Shown here one piece after another: positions 26,385 through 35,911 of a stretch of DNA of 64,000 bases. Made by a program: the position numbers and the translations under genes. The stretch spans positions 248,001-312,000 of the forward strand of contig NZ_JASNJD010000003.1 in assembly GCF_030164425.1 (NCBI RefSeq), given 5' to 3'. How positions within the stretch are numbered: position 1 is the stretch's first letter; each line of letters starts with the position of its first letter. The DNA comes from Pseudodonghicola flavimaris. Lineage in GTDB: Bacteria > Pseudomonadota > Alphaproteobacteria > Rhodobacterales > Rhodobacteraceae. Under the pieces are notes generated by a model. The model saw only the letters and a program-made list of their open reading frames with translations. It had not been told where the DNA came from and did not search any database.

Positions 26385-28112
26385 TCAGGCTTCGGCAACG
26401 GCCTGCCGCCGCAGCGAATAGACCGGCACCGGCTGCGCATAGCCCTTCAGCGTCACCGGCTCCAGCGGCGCGAAATCGACGCCCAGCAGCCCCTCTGCCG
26501 CCTCCCGCGTCGCCTGATCGATCAGCGCCTGCCCCGGCGCCGCCTTGGAACAAAGCCGCGAGGACAGGTTGACGGTCGATCCCAGCACGGTGAAATCCAT
26601 CCGCGACCGGGCCCCGGTGGCGCCCATCACCACCTCGCCCGAGGCGACGCCGATCCCCACATGCAGATTGTATTCGGGGAATTTGTCCAGCATCCGCTCC
26701 ATCGCCTCGGTGATCTCCAGCGCGCAGGCGGTGGCGCGCAGCTCCATCTCCTCGCCGTCGAACACCGCCACCAGCGCGTCGCCGACGAATTTGTCGACAT
26801 CGCCGCCGTGGCGCTCGACGATATCGGTCTGCACGTCGAAATAGCTGTTCAGCGCCTCGATCACCACTTCCGGCGGCACCCGTTCGGAAAACTCGGTATA
26901 GCCGCGGATATCGGTGAAGATGACCGATACCCGCCGCCGCGTGCCGCCCCGGTGCATGCCCTGCTCATCGGCGCTCTGGATGGCGGAGACCGTCCCGCGT
27001 GAGACGAATTTCATCAACTCCAGCCGTTCCCCCAGCTCGCCGATCATCCGGTTGAAGCGCCGCGCCAGATCTCCGATCTCGTCGCGCGCCCGCACCCCTT
27101 CGACCCGTGCGGAGAAATCCCCCTCCCCGACCTGTTCGGCCACCGCGCCGATCTTGAGGATCGGCAGGGTCAGCTGGCGGGCGAAGATCACCGCCCCCAT
27201 GCCGGCAATGACGAAGCCGACCAGGCCGACGATCAGGATGCGGCGGGTGATCGCGTTGACCACGGCATAGGCGCTCTCCTCGCTCAGCTCGGTGATCACC
27301 GCCCAGGGGAACCAGTCCGGAAAGGCATAGGCACCCAGCATCGCGGTGCCATCGGGACGCACATAGGGCTCCAGCGCCTCGGCGCGGGCGCCGGCCATGA
27401 TCAGCGGCTGCGCGGTGGCAACGATGTCGCGGTCGGTCAGCAGCGCCGGCGCATCGCTCAGCACCCGCCGCCCGGCCTGATCGATGATCGAGATCTCGCC
27501 CCGCTGGGCGAAGGGATGACGCCGCACCATATCGCCCAGGATCGACAGGTCGATCTTCGCCGCCATCGTCACCTGCCGCCCGGCGATCTTGCTGGTCAGC
27601 GGCACCGCCAGGGTGGCGATCCAGTCGTCGGTCTCCGGGATCCGGCTCACCACCGGGCGGCCGTACTGGCCAGTGGCGGCGATCGCTCGGATCAGGTCGG
27701 GCCTGGTCGACAGCACCGCCACCGGGTCCAGCCCGGCCTCCGACAGATGCTGTGCAAATCCTTCGTTGGTGACCAGGATCGGCAGGTCCGACCCCTCGAC
27801 CGACAGCTGCAGCGCCACCACCTGCGGCACCTGCTCCAGCCCCAGCGTCAGCAGCGAGACCTTCTGCTGCACCCCGAGGTCAGCACTGTCGATGCCGTTG
27901 CGGATCACTCTGAGCGGCGTCAGCCAGCGGCCCTCGAAAGTGGTGTCGAAAGCCGCCCGCAGTTCCGAGGCCACAGTGGCCAGATCCTCGTTCGCGGCGC
28001 TCTTCAGCTCGTCCCGGGTCAGCCGGGTCAGGTTCTGCCCGACCAGGACAAGCGGCGCCACGGCCAGCAGCGCGGCGAAAACGAAGAACTTGAGACGCAG
28101 AGGGAATCGCAT
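26385..28112 (-). CDS. Membrane adenylate cyclase, class III, with extracytoplasmic sensor and HAMP
   Basis: A 575-residue protein: TM1 at 9-25, a Cache-like extracytoplasmic domain (30-290), TM2 at 292-310, HAMP at 312-365, and a class III cyclase domain at 393-570. Metal aspartates are D401 (IFTDIRGY) and D445 (KFVGDALVAVF). Base-selecting residues are K441 and T508 (DFTVLGSTVNL), the Lys/Thr pair typical of ATP-using class IIIb enzymes; N515 and R519 stabilise the transition state. All catalytic positions are present, so it should be active. It is the last gene of a three-gene operon, 6 bp after the PKD gene, suggesting that its sensor reads something those envelope proteins report. Confidence 0.92.
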   Translation of the reverse strand: MRFPLRLKFFVFAALLAVAPLVLVGQNLTRLTRDELKSAANEDLATVASELRAAFDTTFEGRWLTPLRVIRNGIDSADLGVQQKVSLLTLGLEQVPQVVALQLSVEGSDLPILVTNEGFAQHLSEAGLDPVAVLSTRPDLIRAIAATGQYGRPVVSRIPETDDWIATLAVPLTSKIAGRQVTMAAKIDLSILGDMVRRHPFAQRGEISIIDQAGRRVLSDAPALLTDRDIVATAQPLIMAGARAEALEPYVRPDGTAMLGAYAFPDWFPWAVITELSEESAYAVVNAITRRILIVGLVGFVIAGMGAVIFARQLTLPILKIGAVAEQVGEGDFSARVEGVRARDEIGDLARRFNRMIGELGERLELMKFVSRGTVSAIQSADEQGMHRGGTRRRVSVIFTDIRGYTEFSERVPPEVVIEALNSYFDVQTDIVERHGGDVDKFVGDALVAVFDGEEMELRATACALEITEAMERMLDKFPEYNLHVGIGVASGEVVMGATGARSRMDFTVLGSTVNLSSRLCSKAAPGQALIDQATREAAEGLLGVDFAPLEPVTLKGYAQPVPVYSLRRQAVAEA

Positions 28113-28118
28113 GCGCGA

Positions 28119-31100
28119 TTATTGGCCCCGCGCCACCGCCTCCACAAGCGCCGTGTCACGGGTCACGCCGCAGGCCAGCCCGGAGGTATCGAGCGCCTCC
28201 ACCGTCACGGTATAGCTGCCGGGCGCCGCATAGCCGTGGCGCACCAGCGCGCCGGTGGCGGTGGCGCCATCGCCAAAGCTCCAGCTCAGCCGCAGGCCCT
28301 GGCCATCGGGATCGCTGGCGCCGGTGGCATCGAACAGCAGATCGTCATGCGCGCCGCCCACCGGCACCTGCCGGTCCGGGCCGGCATCGACCCGCGGCGG
28401 CGCATTGACCAGAATAGCCGCGGTGTCGCTGCCGATGTTGCATCCCGCCGCGCCGCTGTCGTCGGTCACCGTCAGCTGCACCCGCACCGCCGCGGGGCTG
28501 TCGAAGACCCGCTCCACCCGGCGGCCCTGCAATGTCACCCCGTCGCTGAACTGCCAGTCGAATCCGGTCAACGTGCCGTCCGGGTCGGTGGAGGGGCCGG
28601 CATCGAAGACCACGGTATCGCCCGGGCAGACCACCCGGTCGGGCCCCGCCAGCGCCAGCGGCGCCGCATTGACCCGGGCATAGACCTCCTGACTGCTGCG
28701 GCTGGAGATCAGGCCAGCGCCATCGTCCAGCGTTACATGCACCGGGAACAGGCCCGGGCGGTCGAACTGGTGGCGCACCTCTGCCCCGCTCAGCTGCTGG
28801 CCGTCGCCGAACACCCAGCGCGCCGCGACATCCGCCCCGGCGGCGACAGTCCAGTCCACCGGCTGCCCCGGACAGACCGCCGGCGGCGCTGCCAGATCGG
28901 CCACCGGCACCGGACGCACCGTCACCCGGCGGCTGAGGCTCACAGCGCTGTTCGACACCCCGGCCTCGTCGCGCACAGTCAGGCGCACGTCATAGGTCCC
29001 GGCAGTCTCGAACCGGTGCTCCGCCACCACGCCGCTGGCGCTGGCGCCATCGCCGAAGTCCCAGTCATAGCCGACGATGGCGCCATCGCTGTCGCGCGAC
29101 CCGCCGGCATCGAAGCGCACCGCCTGACCCGGCGCCAGCACCTCGGGGCCGGTGAAGGCCGGCACCGGCGGCGCATTCACCACCACCCGGTGGACCGTCT
29201 GCTGGCTGCCGCAGGCGCTGTCACCGCCCTCCAGCTCGGCCCGCAGCGTCACCAGATAGGCGCCGGGCTCGGTCCAGCTGTGGCGCACCTCGGCGCTCTC
29301 CGCCGTGGTGCCATCGCCAAAGTCCCAGATCAGCGCGCCGGCGACACCGCTGTCGATGCCGCTCAGCGTGGCGGTCAGGGCGGTCTCAACCCCGGCCGCG
29401 GCACGGGCCGGGGCAGAGATTTCCAGCGCTGGCGCCGGCAGCACCACCACCTCGGCGGTATCGGAATCGAGCGGGCTGCAGCTGCCCCGGGCGTCTCCGG
29501 TGATCGTCAGGGTCACGGTATAGGTGCCCGGCCGGGTGAAAACATGGGTCGGCGTCTCACCGCTGCCGGTGCCGCCATCGCCATAGGTCCAGCTAAAGGC
29601 GTTCACCGCCCCGTCCGCATCGGTCGAGCCAGAACCGTCGAACCGCAGCTGGCTGTTGGCGCAGACCCTGAGATCGGGGCCGGCATCGGCCAGCGGCCCT
29701 TCGCGCACCAGAACCGCGATCCGGTCCATATCGGTGCCATAGTCGGTACCGCTTTCGTTGCGCACCCTGAGAGTGACCGGAAAGACGCCGGGTCGCTCAT
29801 AGGTCTTGTTCGGATTGATCAGGTCGGAGCTGCTTCCATCGCCGAAGTCCCAGTCGTAGCGCAGCAACCCGCCATCGGGATCGCTGCTGGCGGAGGCATC
29901 GAACAGGATCGGCTGGCCGGAACAGATATCGCGGTTGCCGCCGGCATCTGCCACCGGCCGCGCCTTGATCCGCACGGTGGTGGAGTCGATTGCCCGCGCA
30001 TTGGACAGCCCGGTTCCGTCATCGACCTGCAGCGTCACCGGATAGAGCCCGGGTTTCTCATAGACATGCGTTGCCGTCTCGCCGAAGACCGGGGCGCTGC
30101 CATCGCCGAAATCCCAGCGATGGATCAACGCGTCGCCATCGGCGTCCGCCGATTGGCTGCCATCGAAGGCGACATAGAGCGATTCCGTCACGATCGGCGC
30201 CCCGGCCTCGGCGGTGGGGGCGTGGTTCACCCGGATCGTCACATCATCGCTGGCGGTGGCGTTCAGCACGCCGCTATCGTCGGTGACCACCAGCTGCGCC
30301 GACCACACGCCAGGCACCACATAGGCGCGTTCGACCTGCGGCGCATCCAGCGGCGCGCCGAGATCGTCGAACTGCCAGCGCCAGCCGGTCAGCGTTCCAT
30401 CCGGGTCATACGACTGGCTGGCGTCGAACCGCACGCTGTCGCCCGGCGCGATCAGCAGGTCCGGTCCGGCCACCGCCACCGGCGGCGCGTTGACGGTGAT
30501 CAGCACCTCGGCATCGTCCTGCGCCGCGCCGCCGCGGAAATCATCCGCCACGGTCAGCCCGATCCGATAGAGCCCGGGCTCCTGCAGCCGGTGCGACACT
30601 CGGACGCCCTCGGCGGTGCTGCCATCGGGAAACTGCCAGACATAGCGGCCGATCTGCCCGTCCGGATCGACCGAGGCGCCGCCCGACAGCACGAAGTCGG
30701 TGCCCGGCGCCACCACCTGGGCCGGGCCGGCATCGGCGATCGGGCTGGCGTTGATCACCACCCGCAGGGTGTCGCGGTCGACGTTCAGCGGCGCGCCGCT
30801 GTCGTCATGCACCCTCAGCGCCACCTCATAGCTGCCGGGCTTGGCATAGGCATGCGACACCTGCTGGCCGCTCGCCGTGGTGCCATCTCCGAAATCCCAG
30901 GACCAGCCGGTGACCTTGCCATCCGGATCGCTGGAGCCGCCGCCGTCGAACTGCACCACACTGGCGGTGACATATTGATCCGGGCCGGCATCCGCCGTCG
31001 GCGCCGCATCGACCCGCACCACCTGAGAGCTGCTCTGCAGTGCCGAGGCGGTGCCGCTGTCGTCGATCACCGTCAGTGTGACGTTGAAATTCCCCGGCCG

Positions 31101-32984
31101 GGTCCAGGCATAGGTGACCTTCTGGCCCTCACCGGTGGCGCCATCGCCGAAATCCCAGATATAGGACAGGATATGACCATCGGCGTCGCTGGACGCCGTC
31201 GCATCCAGCGTCACCGCCTCGGAAACCGACAGCGGCCGCTCCGGCGGGGCAAACACCGGCTGGGGCGGGGCATTGACCGCCACCCGCAACCGGTCCTGCG
31301 CCTGATTATTAGCGACCCCGCTGTCGTCGATGACGGTCAGCACCACGTCGAACCGGCCCGGGGTCTGATAGGCGTGGGTGACGGTCTGCCCTTGCAGCAC
31401 GGTGCCGTCGCCCATGTCCCAGACATAGGCATCGATCAACCCGTCGACATCATAGCTGGCCCCGGCGCTGACGCTGACCGGGCCGCCGATAACCGCCTGC
31501 TGATCGGCGCCGGCCTCGGCCACCGGGGGGAAGTTGACGACGACCCGGCGGGTCTCCACCCCGAAGTTGCAGGGATGGTTACTGTCATCCTCGACCCGCA
31601 GAACGGCGCGGAACTGGCCCGGCGTCTCATAGCTGTGCTGCGCCCGCGCACCTTCGGCCTGGGCCCCATCGCCGAAGCTCCAGCGATAGCGCACGATCGG
31701 ACTGTCGGAGGGCTGCGAGCCGCTGCCGTCGAAATCGAGCGGCTGCCCCGGCGCCACCACCACATCGCCGCCCGCCACCGCGATCGGCGCGTCGCGCACA
31801 TGCACCGGCAGGTCCACCGCCGCGCCACGGCCCGGACGGCTGCCGGGTTCCACCACTTCCAGCCGGGCGGTATAGCGGCCCGGCCCGTCATAGCGATGCG
31901 CGATCACCGGATCGGTCGAGCGGCTGCCATCGCCGAACTGCCACAGGTAGGACAGTGGCGTCAGCCCGGTGGTGCCGCTGGCATCGAAGGCCACGGAACG
32001 GCAGTCGGCCAGCGGCCGCGCCGTGGCGGCAATCACCGGGCGGCCCGGCTGCGGCGCCCGCACCGGCGGCATCTGCAGCGGCAGCGCCCGGCCCTCGGCG
32101 TCGAAAACCGCCATGGTCACATCGTTCGGCGTCTCGAACCCGCCCTGCAGGTTCAGCGCCAGATTGGTCTCATCGGTCTCGACACTGTCGGAGGTCCAGT
32201 AATCCTGGCCCGAATTGCGCATTGGCAGATCGGCGAAATCAGTGACCAGAGCCAGATCGCCATTGGCGCCGTCAAAGCTCTGCACCGTCAGGGTGCCCTT
32301 GCCCGGGCCGGTGAACTTCACCTGCGTCGGCGGATTGCCGGCGGCCCAGCGTACCGTCGGGCGATAGGCGAACATCTCCAGCCCCTCGGGGGCACGGTCG
32401 CGGTCGCGCAGCAGGCTGACCGACAGCGAATAGCCGTTGCCGTCGTTGCCTGCGGTGCCTTGCACGTCCAGCCGGAAATAGGCCCGGTCGCCGATCACCT
32501 CGCCCTGGCGGGCGCGCAGCGCGGTCAGCGTCACCCAGCGGCCATCGGTGGCCTTGTCGTTGCCCCAGGTCTTCTCACGGATCAGCTGGCCGGGTCCGGT
32601 GACCGGCTCGAACGGATACCGCTCGGCGCGGGCGCCATCGGTGACGGGCTGCGGCCGCTCCGCCGCGGAAAAGGCACCATCGCCCCCGAACAGCCGGAAG
32701 GTGGTTTCCGAATCGCCGCTGCCGCCATAGGTGAAATCCCCCGCGCCGCCGACCTCGGGATCGTAGATCCGAAGATAGACGCGGTCGGCCAGATCCGCCG
32801 GCAGGCTGAAGAAAATCTGCTCGCGATGGTCGACATCCCCCTCGCGGGTAGCAGCGCGATGGCCATAGACCACCAGCAACCCGTCTTCGGCGCGGGACGC
32901 CCCGGTCTGGGCGGAGAGGGCGGCCGGATCGGTCAGCAGAGCCAGCCCCAGCAGTGCCACCGTCCAGTTCCGTGCCTTACGCAT
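28119..32984 (-). CDS. Secreted protein with about 15 PKD domains
   Basis: A 1,621-residue protein with a Sec signal (MRKARNWTVALLGLALLTDP, likely cut after LSA). Residues 30-330 form a beta-rich non-repeat region (VYLRIYDPEVGGAGDFTYGG) of unknown type. From about residue 350 to the end run tandem PKD domains: I count 15 cores of the form WDFGDG or its variants (WQFGDG, WSFGDG, WDMGDG, WQFPDG, WQFDDL, WTYGDG, WVFGDG, WQFSDG), each about 80-95 residues and mostly preceded by ADAGPD-type linkers. PKD domains are Ig-like modules for protein or glycan contact. There is no membrane anchor, catalytic domain or sorting signal, so it is periplasmic or secreted. It lies between the LysM/FecR gene and the cyclase. 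Confidence 0.9.
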   Translation of the reverse strand: MRKARNWTVALLGLALLTDPAALSAQTGASRAEDGLLVVYGHRAATREGDVDHREQIFFSLPADLADRVYLRIYDPEVGGAGDFTYGGSGDSETTFRLFGGDGAFSAAERPQPVTDGARAERYPFEPVTGPGQLIREKTWGNDKATDGRWVTLTALRARQGEVIGDRAYFRLDVQGTAGNDGNGYSLSVSLLRDRDRAPEGLEMFAYRPTVRWAAGNPPTQVKFTGPGKGTLTVQSFDGANGDLALVTDFADLPMRNSGQDYWTSDSVETDETNLALNLQGGFETPNDVTMAVFDAEGRALPLQMPPVRAPQPGRPVIAATARPLADCRSVAFDASGTTGLTPLSYLWQFGDGSRSTDPVIAHRYDGPGRYTARLEVVEPGSRPGRGAAVDLPVHVRDAPIAVAGGDVVVAPGQPLDFDGSGSQPSDSPIVRYRWSFGDGAQAEGARAQHSYETPGQFRAVLRVEDDSNHPCNFGVETRRVVVNFPPVAEAGADQQAVIGGPVSVSAGASYDVDGLIDAYVWDMGDGTVLQGQTVTHAYQTPGRFDVVLTVIDDSGVANNQAQDRLRVAVNAPPQPVFAPPERPLSVSEAVTLDATASSDADGHILSYIWDFGDGATGEGQKVTYAWTRPGNFNVTLTVIDDSGTASALQSSSQVVRVDAAPTADAGPDQYVTASVVQFDGGGSSDPDGKVTGWSWDFGDGTTASGQQVSHAYAKPGSYEVALRVHDDSGAPLNVDRDTLRVVINASPIADAGPAQVVAPGTDFVLSGGASVDPDGQIGRYVWQFPDGSTAEGVRVSHRLQEPGLYRIGLTVADDFRGGAAQDDAEVLITVNAPPVAVAGPDLLIAPGDSVRFDASQSYDPDGTLTGWRWQFDDLGAPLDAPQVERAYVVPGVWSAQLVVTDDSGVLNATASDDVTIRVNHAPTAEAGAPIVTESLYVAFDGSQSADADGDALIHRWDFGDGSAPVFGETATHVYEKPGLYPVTLQVDDGTGLSNARAIDSTTVRIKARPVADAGGNRDICSGQPILFDASASSDPDGGLLRYDWDFGDGSSSDLINPNKTYERPGVFPVTLRVRNESGTDYGTDMDRIAVLVREGPLADAGPDLRVCANSQLRFDGSGSTDADGAVNAFSWTYGDGGTGSGETPTHVFTRPGTYTVTLTITGDARGSCSPLDSDTAEVVVLPAPALEISAPARAAAGVETALTATLSGIDSGVAGALIWDFGDGTTAESAEVRHSWTEPGAYLVTLRAELEGGDSACGSQQTVHRVVVNAPPVPAFTGPEVLAPGQAVRFDAGGSRDSDGAIVGYDWDFGDGASASGVVAEHRFETAGTYDVRLTVRDEAGVSNSAVSLSRRVTVRPVPVADLAAPPAVCPGQPVDWTVAAGADVAARWVFGDGQQLSGAEVRHQFDRPGLFPVHVTLDDGAGLISSRSSQEVYARVNAAPLALAGPDRVVCPGDTVVFDAGPSTDPDGTLTGFDWQFSDGVTLQGRRVERVFDSPAAVRVQLTVTDDSGAAGCNIGSDTAAILVNAPPRVDAGPDRQVPVGGAHDDLLFDATGASDPDGQGLRLSWSFGDGATATGALVRHGYAAPGSYTVTVEALDTSGLACGVTRDTALVEAVARGQ

Positions 32985-33038
32985 ATGTCATCCTCCGTTG
33001 ACCGCCGCCGCCAGGGCGCCCGGCCTGGTCCATCTGTC

Positions 33039-35381
33039 CTATTCGTATGCCGCGTTGCCGGCGTAGTCTTCGATCACCACTTCGATCAGCTCCAGCGCGC
33101 CGGGCTGCGGCGGCAGGCTGGCGCGACACAGGCCGGTGTCGCTGTCGCAGCGCAAAAAGCCCTGCACCTCCTCGCCGTCGATGGCGAGGATGAAGGGCGC
33201 CGCCTGCCGCAAGCCGCTGGCATCGCGCGCCTCCACCGTCAGCTCGATGGGGCCATTGGCCCCCTGACGGCCCAGATCGACCCGCACGACCTCCGGCGGA
33301 TCGAGATCGAGAAAACTGCTGAGCCGGGTGACCCCGACATTGCCCACCGCGTCCTGGGCCACCAGTTCCAGCCCGTTTTCGCCCGGCACCAGTTCGGTGG
33401 TGACGGTGAAACGCCCGTCAGCCAGGGGTAGCTCGGCCCCGTTCAGATCCAGCCGCACCGCATCGCCGGCGCTGCCGCTCAGCTGCAGCACCTCATCCGA
33501 AGTCACCCGCGGCGGCGGCATGTCCAGGCGAATCTCCGGCGCGGTGCCGTCGCGGATCACCGAGAATTCCTGTTGCCCCTCGACCGTGCCGCCGGGGGCC
33601 AGAACCTCGATCACATAGCCGCGCAGCGCCTCTTCCGCCGGCACCGAGAAGGTCAGCGCCCCGGCGGGCCCGACCTGACTGCGCAGAACCTCCGTGCCGC
33701 TGTCGTCACGCACCACGATGGCCGCGCCCTCCTCCGCCGTAGCGGTGCCGGTCACCGTCAGCATATCGGTGCGCGTCGCCAGCGCCGTGCCGACCCGGGG
33801 CAGGCTGCCCGCGAGCACGATCCGCACCTCCGCCGCCGGCCGGTAGGTCACTGTCAGGCTGCGCTGGCTGCGGTTGCCGGCCGGGTCAACCGCAGCCACC
33901 TCGATCCGGTTCGGGCCCGGTGCCAGCGACAGGCTGGACAGGAACGACCCGTCTGCCCCCAGTTCCAGCGGTGCGCCGTTCAGCGCCACCGTCGCCTCCA
34001 TCTCGGAGGCCCCCAGCACCTCCACCGTCGGGGTGGTAACCAGACTGTCCGCCGCCGGCGACATCAGCGCCAGGAACGGCGGCGTGGTATCGACCCGCAG
34101 AGTGAAATCGCGCGGCAGGCTCCAGGCTCCGGGCAGCCCCAGCGCATCCAGCGCCGCGATCCGCCAGTGATACCGGCCAGGCTCCAGCCCGATGGCGGTG
34201 AAGGACGGTTCACCGATGCCCCATTCCGAGAGCTGCATTTCGTTGAACCCCGGATCGGCCGCGATCTCCAGCCAGTAGCCACGGGCCGCGTCCAGCGGCG
34301 CCCAGCTCAGCGGCGCCTCCGCGGTATAGAGGATCGCCCCCGGCGCCGGCGCGTTCAGCACCGGACCGGGCAGCACCTCGGCCCGCTGCGCCCCGGCGGT
34401 GGTCAGCACCACGCCCTCGTTCTGGCCCACGGTCAGATTTTCGCCATTGCGGGCGATCTGCAGCCCCGGCGCATCGTAATTGACGAAACGCGCCCCGCTC
34501 TTGTCGTTCTTGATCCAGAAGTCGGCCGAGCTGGTGGTGGTCTCGATCCCTGGCACCTCGATCTCGAATTCGGTCTTGCCCGACAGCTGGTTCAGCAGCG
34601 CATAGAAATCCCCCTCCGCCAGCGACACTTTGGTCACCTCGGTGCCGGTCAGCGGGTCCGAGCGCATGCGCTGAATGGTGGCGTTGGAATTCGGGTTCAG
34701 CCGCAGCCGGCTGAGGTCACGGAAGGTGACCTGAGTGGTCGAATTCGACAGCGTCCGCAGCTTTTCGAACTCCACCAGAATGTCGTTCAGCAACCGGCCC
34801 GACCAGCTCTGCTCCGACGGCGTCCGCCCCTCGACCTGCCCCTGCACGTCCGAGACCACCGCCTCGGCCGACCGGTCGCGCTGCGCCACCGAGATCGCCA
34901 GCGCCTCCCGCGCGAAATCCGAGGCGACGCCGGCCAGGTTCACCACCTGCCGCCATTCGCCCTGCTCCCGGCGCGAGATTGCATCGTCGCGGTTGTCGAT
35001 GGCCTGCCCGATCTCGGTCGGGGCGAAGATGCGGGCGCCTTCGGCATTGGCCTTCTGGATTTCCTGCAGCGCCGCAAGCAGCGCGTGATCCGCCGCCATC
35101 ACCTGCCGCACCGGCAGCGACAGCTCGGTCCCCGGCAACAGATCGGCGGGCGAGGCGATGTTATTCAGCGCCAGAACCACCGGCCACAGATCAGGATCAT
35201 GCAGGTATTTCGCCACCAGCCCGCGCAACGTGTCGGAGCCAGAGAATTGCACCCGCTCCAGCGGCGCATCCATCGGATCGAGTTCCGCCCCGCCCGAGCC
35301 GGGACCGGCCAGCATCGTGATACAGGCCGCCAGAACCGCCAGAAGCGGGCCCGCCGATATCCTGAATCTGGCCAATCGCAC
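33039..35381 (-). CDS. LysM/FecR-domain envelope protein with Ig-like repeats
   Basis: About 780 residues from a GTG at 35381 with GGAG seven bases upstream (TTG starts at 35387 and 35435 are alternatives). A signal sequence (LLAVLAACITMLAG) includes LAAC, so it could be a lipoprotein or an ordinary Sec substrate. A LysM-like peptidoglycan-binding domain follows (GSDTLRGLVAKYLHDPDLW to LLPGTELSLP, residues 44-92), then a helical part, a FecR-like domain (FVNYDAPGLQIARNGENLTVG and VVLTTAGAQ), a fibronectin-like segment (YWLEIAADPGFNEMQ) and several bacterial Ig-like modules (GPNRIEVAAVDPAGNRS, GENGLELVAQDAVGNVG). First gene of the operon; it probably sits on the cell wall. Confidence 0.87.
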   Translation of the reverse strand: MRLARFRISAGPLLAVLAACITMLAGPGSGGAELDPMDAPLERVQFSGSDTLRGLVAKYLHDPDLWPVVLALNNIASPADLLPGTELSLPVRQVMAADHALLAALQEIQKANAEGARIFAPTEIGQAIDNRDDAISRREQGEWRQVVNLAGVASDFAREALAISVAQRDRSAEAVVSDVQGQVEGRTPSEQSWSGRLLNDILVEFEKLRTLSNSTTQVTFRDLSRLRLNPNSNATIQRMRSDPLTGTEVTKVSLAEGDFYALLNQLSGKTEFEIEVPGIETTTSSADFWIKNDKSGARFVNYDAPGLQIARNGENLTVGQNEGVVLTTAGAQRAEVLPGPVLNAPAPGAILYTAEAPLSWAPLDAARGYWLEIAADPGFNEMQLSEWGIGEPSFTAIGLEPGRYHWRIAALDALGLPGAWSLPRDFTLRVDTTPPFLALMSPAADSLVTTPTVEVLGASEMEATVALNGAPLELGADGSFLSSLSLAPGPNRIEVAAVDPAGNRSQRSLTVTYRPAAEVRIVLAGSLPRVGTALATRTDMLTVTGTATAEEGAAIVVRDDSGTEVLRSQVGPAGALTFSVPAEEALRGYVIEVLAPGGTVEGQQEFSVIRDGTAPEIRLDMPPPRVTSDEVLQLSGSAGDAVRLDLNGAELPLADGRFTVTTELVPGENGLELVAQDAVGNVGVTRLSSFLDLDPPEVVRVDLGRQGANGPIELTVEARDASGLRQAAPFILAIDGEEVQGFLRCDSDTGLCRASLPPQPGALELIEVVIEDYAGNAAYE

Positions 35382-35911
35382 TTGCAAACTCCGCTCCCTC
35401 GAACCGATTGAGGTGGCTCGCCCCTTGTTTTCCAAATCTTCCGTAAGGTCAAATCATCACGCAAGGAAATTCGCACGCGCCGCTGCGACCGCCGGGAAAC
35501 GACAATACTGCCCCGACAAAACCGGCGCGCCCGTGCGATTGTCCTTTCCTCCCGAACAATCGACGGGGTCTTTGTCAGCCCGGCGCCTCCCTCCCCCGTG
35601 GCGTTCATCGACCGGAACCGGACGCCTCCACGCGGGTGTTCAGAAAGAGTTTACCCCGAAAATCAGAGACTTGAAAAGTTTTCCGAAAAAACTTCGAAAT
35701 CGAGCGACGGAACCCCGTCCCGCCTGCGTATGACCAAGTGGCGTTTATCGCCACCGTCACCCATCCCCGGTTCACCCCCACTCACGGAACCGCACGACCT
35801 CCTGGTCACGGGGGTGGGTGACATCCGCGGCCAGGGAGGGGCATTCCCCGATGACCGCCAGAAGGCAGGCATCGCCCCTCCCGGCCGCATCTTGCCAACC
35901 CGCGATCCCGG
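35382..35911. other. Intergenic region upstream of the LysM/PKD/cyclase operon
   Basis: These 530 bases hold no gene that I can support. The part near 35640-35710 is less GC-rich than the surroundings and contains a 7-bp inverted repeat AAGTTTT-CCGAA-AAAACTT (35676-35694). The promoter of the minus-strand operon must lie here; TTGCGT and TTGACC hexamers occur near 35445-35465 on the minus strand but without convincing -10 partners. Confidence 0.5.

Noticed and set aside
28119-32984. Repetitive DNA that could suggest a tandem repeat array or CRISPR.
   Set aside because: The periodicity comes from PKD domains of 80-95 residues with diverged DNA; there are no identical short repeats with unique spacers.
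27516-33431. A very long open frame on the plus strand opposite the PKD and cyclase genes.
   Set aside because: It spans several minus-strand genes with clear domains; its product is rich in Arg, His, Gln and Pro with no domain, as expected for the complement of GC-rich codons.
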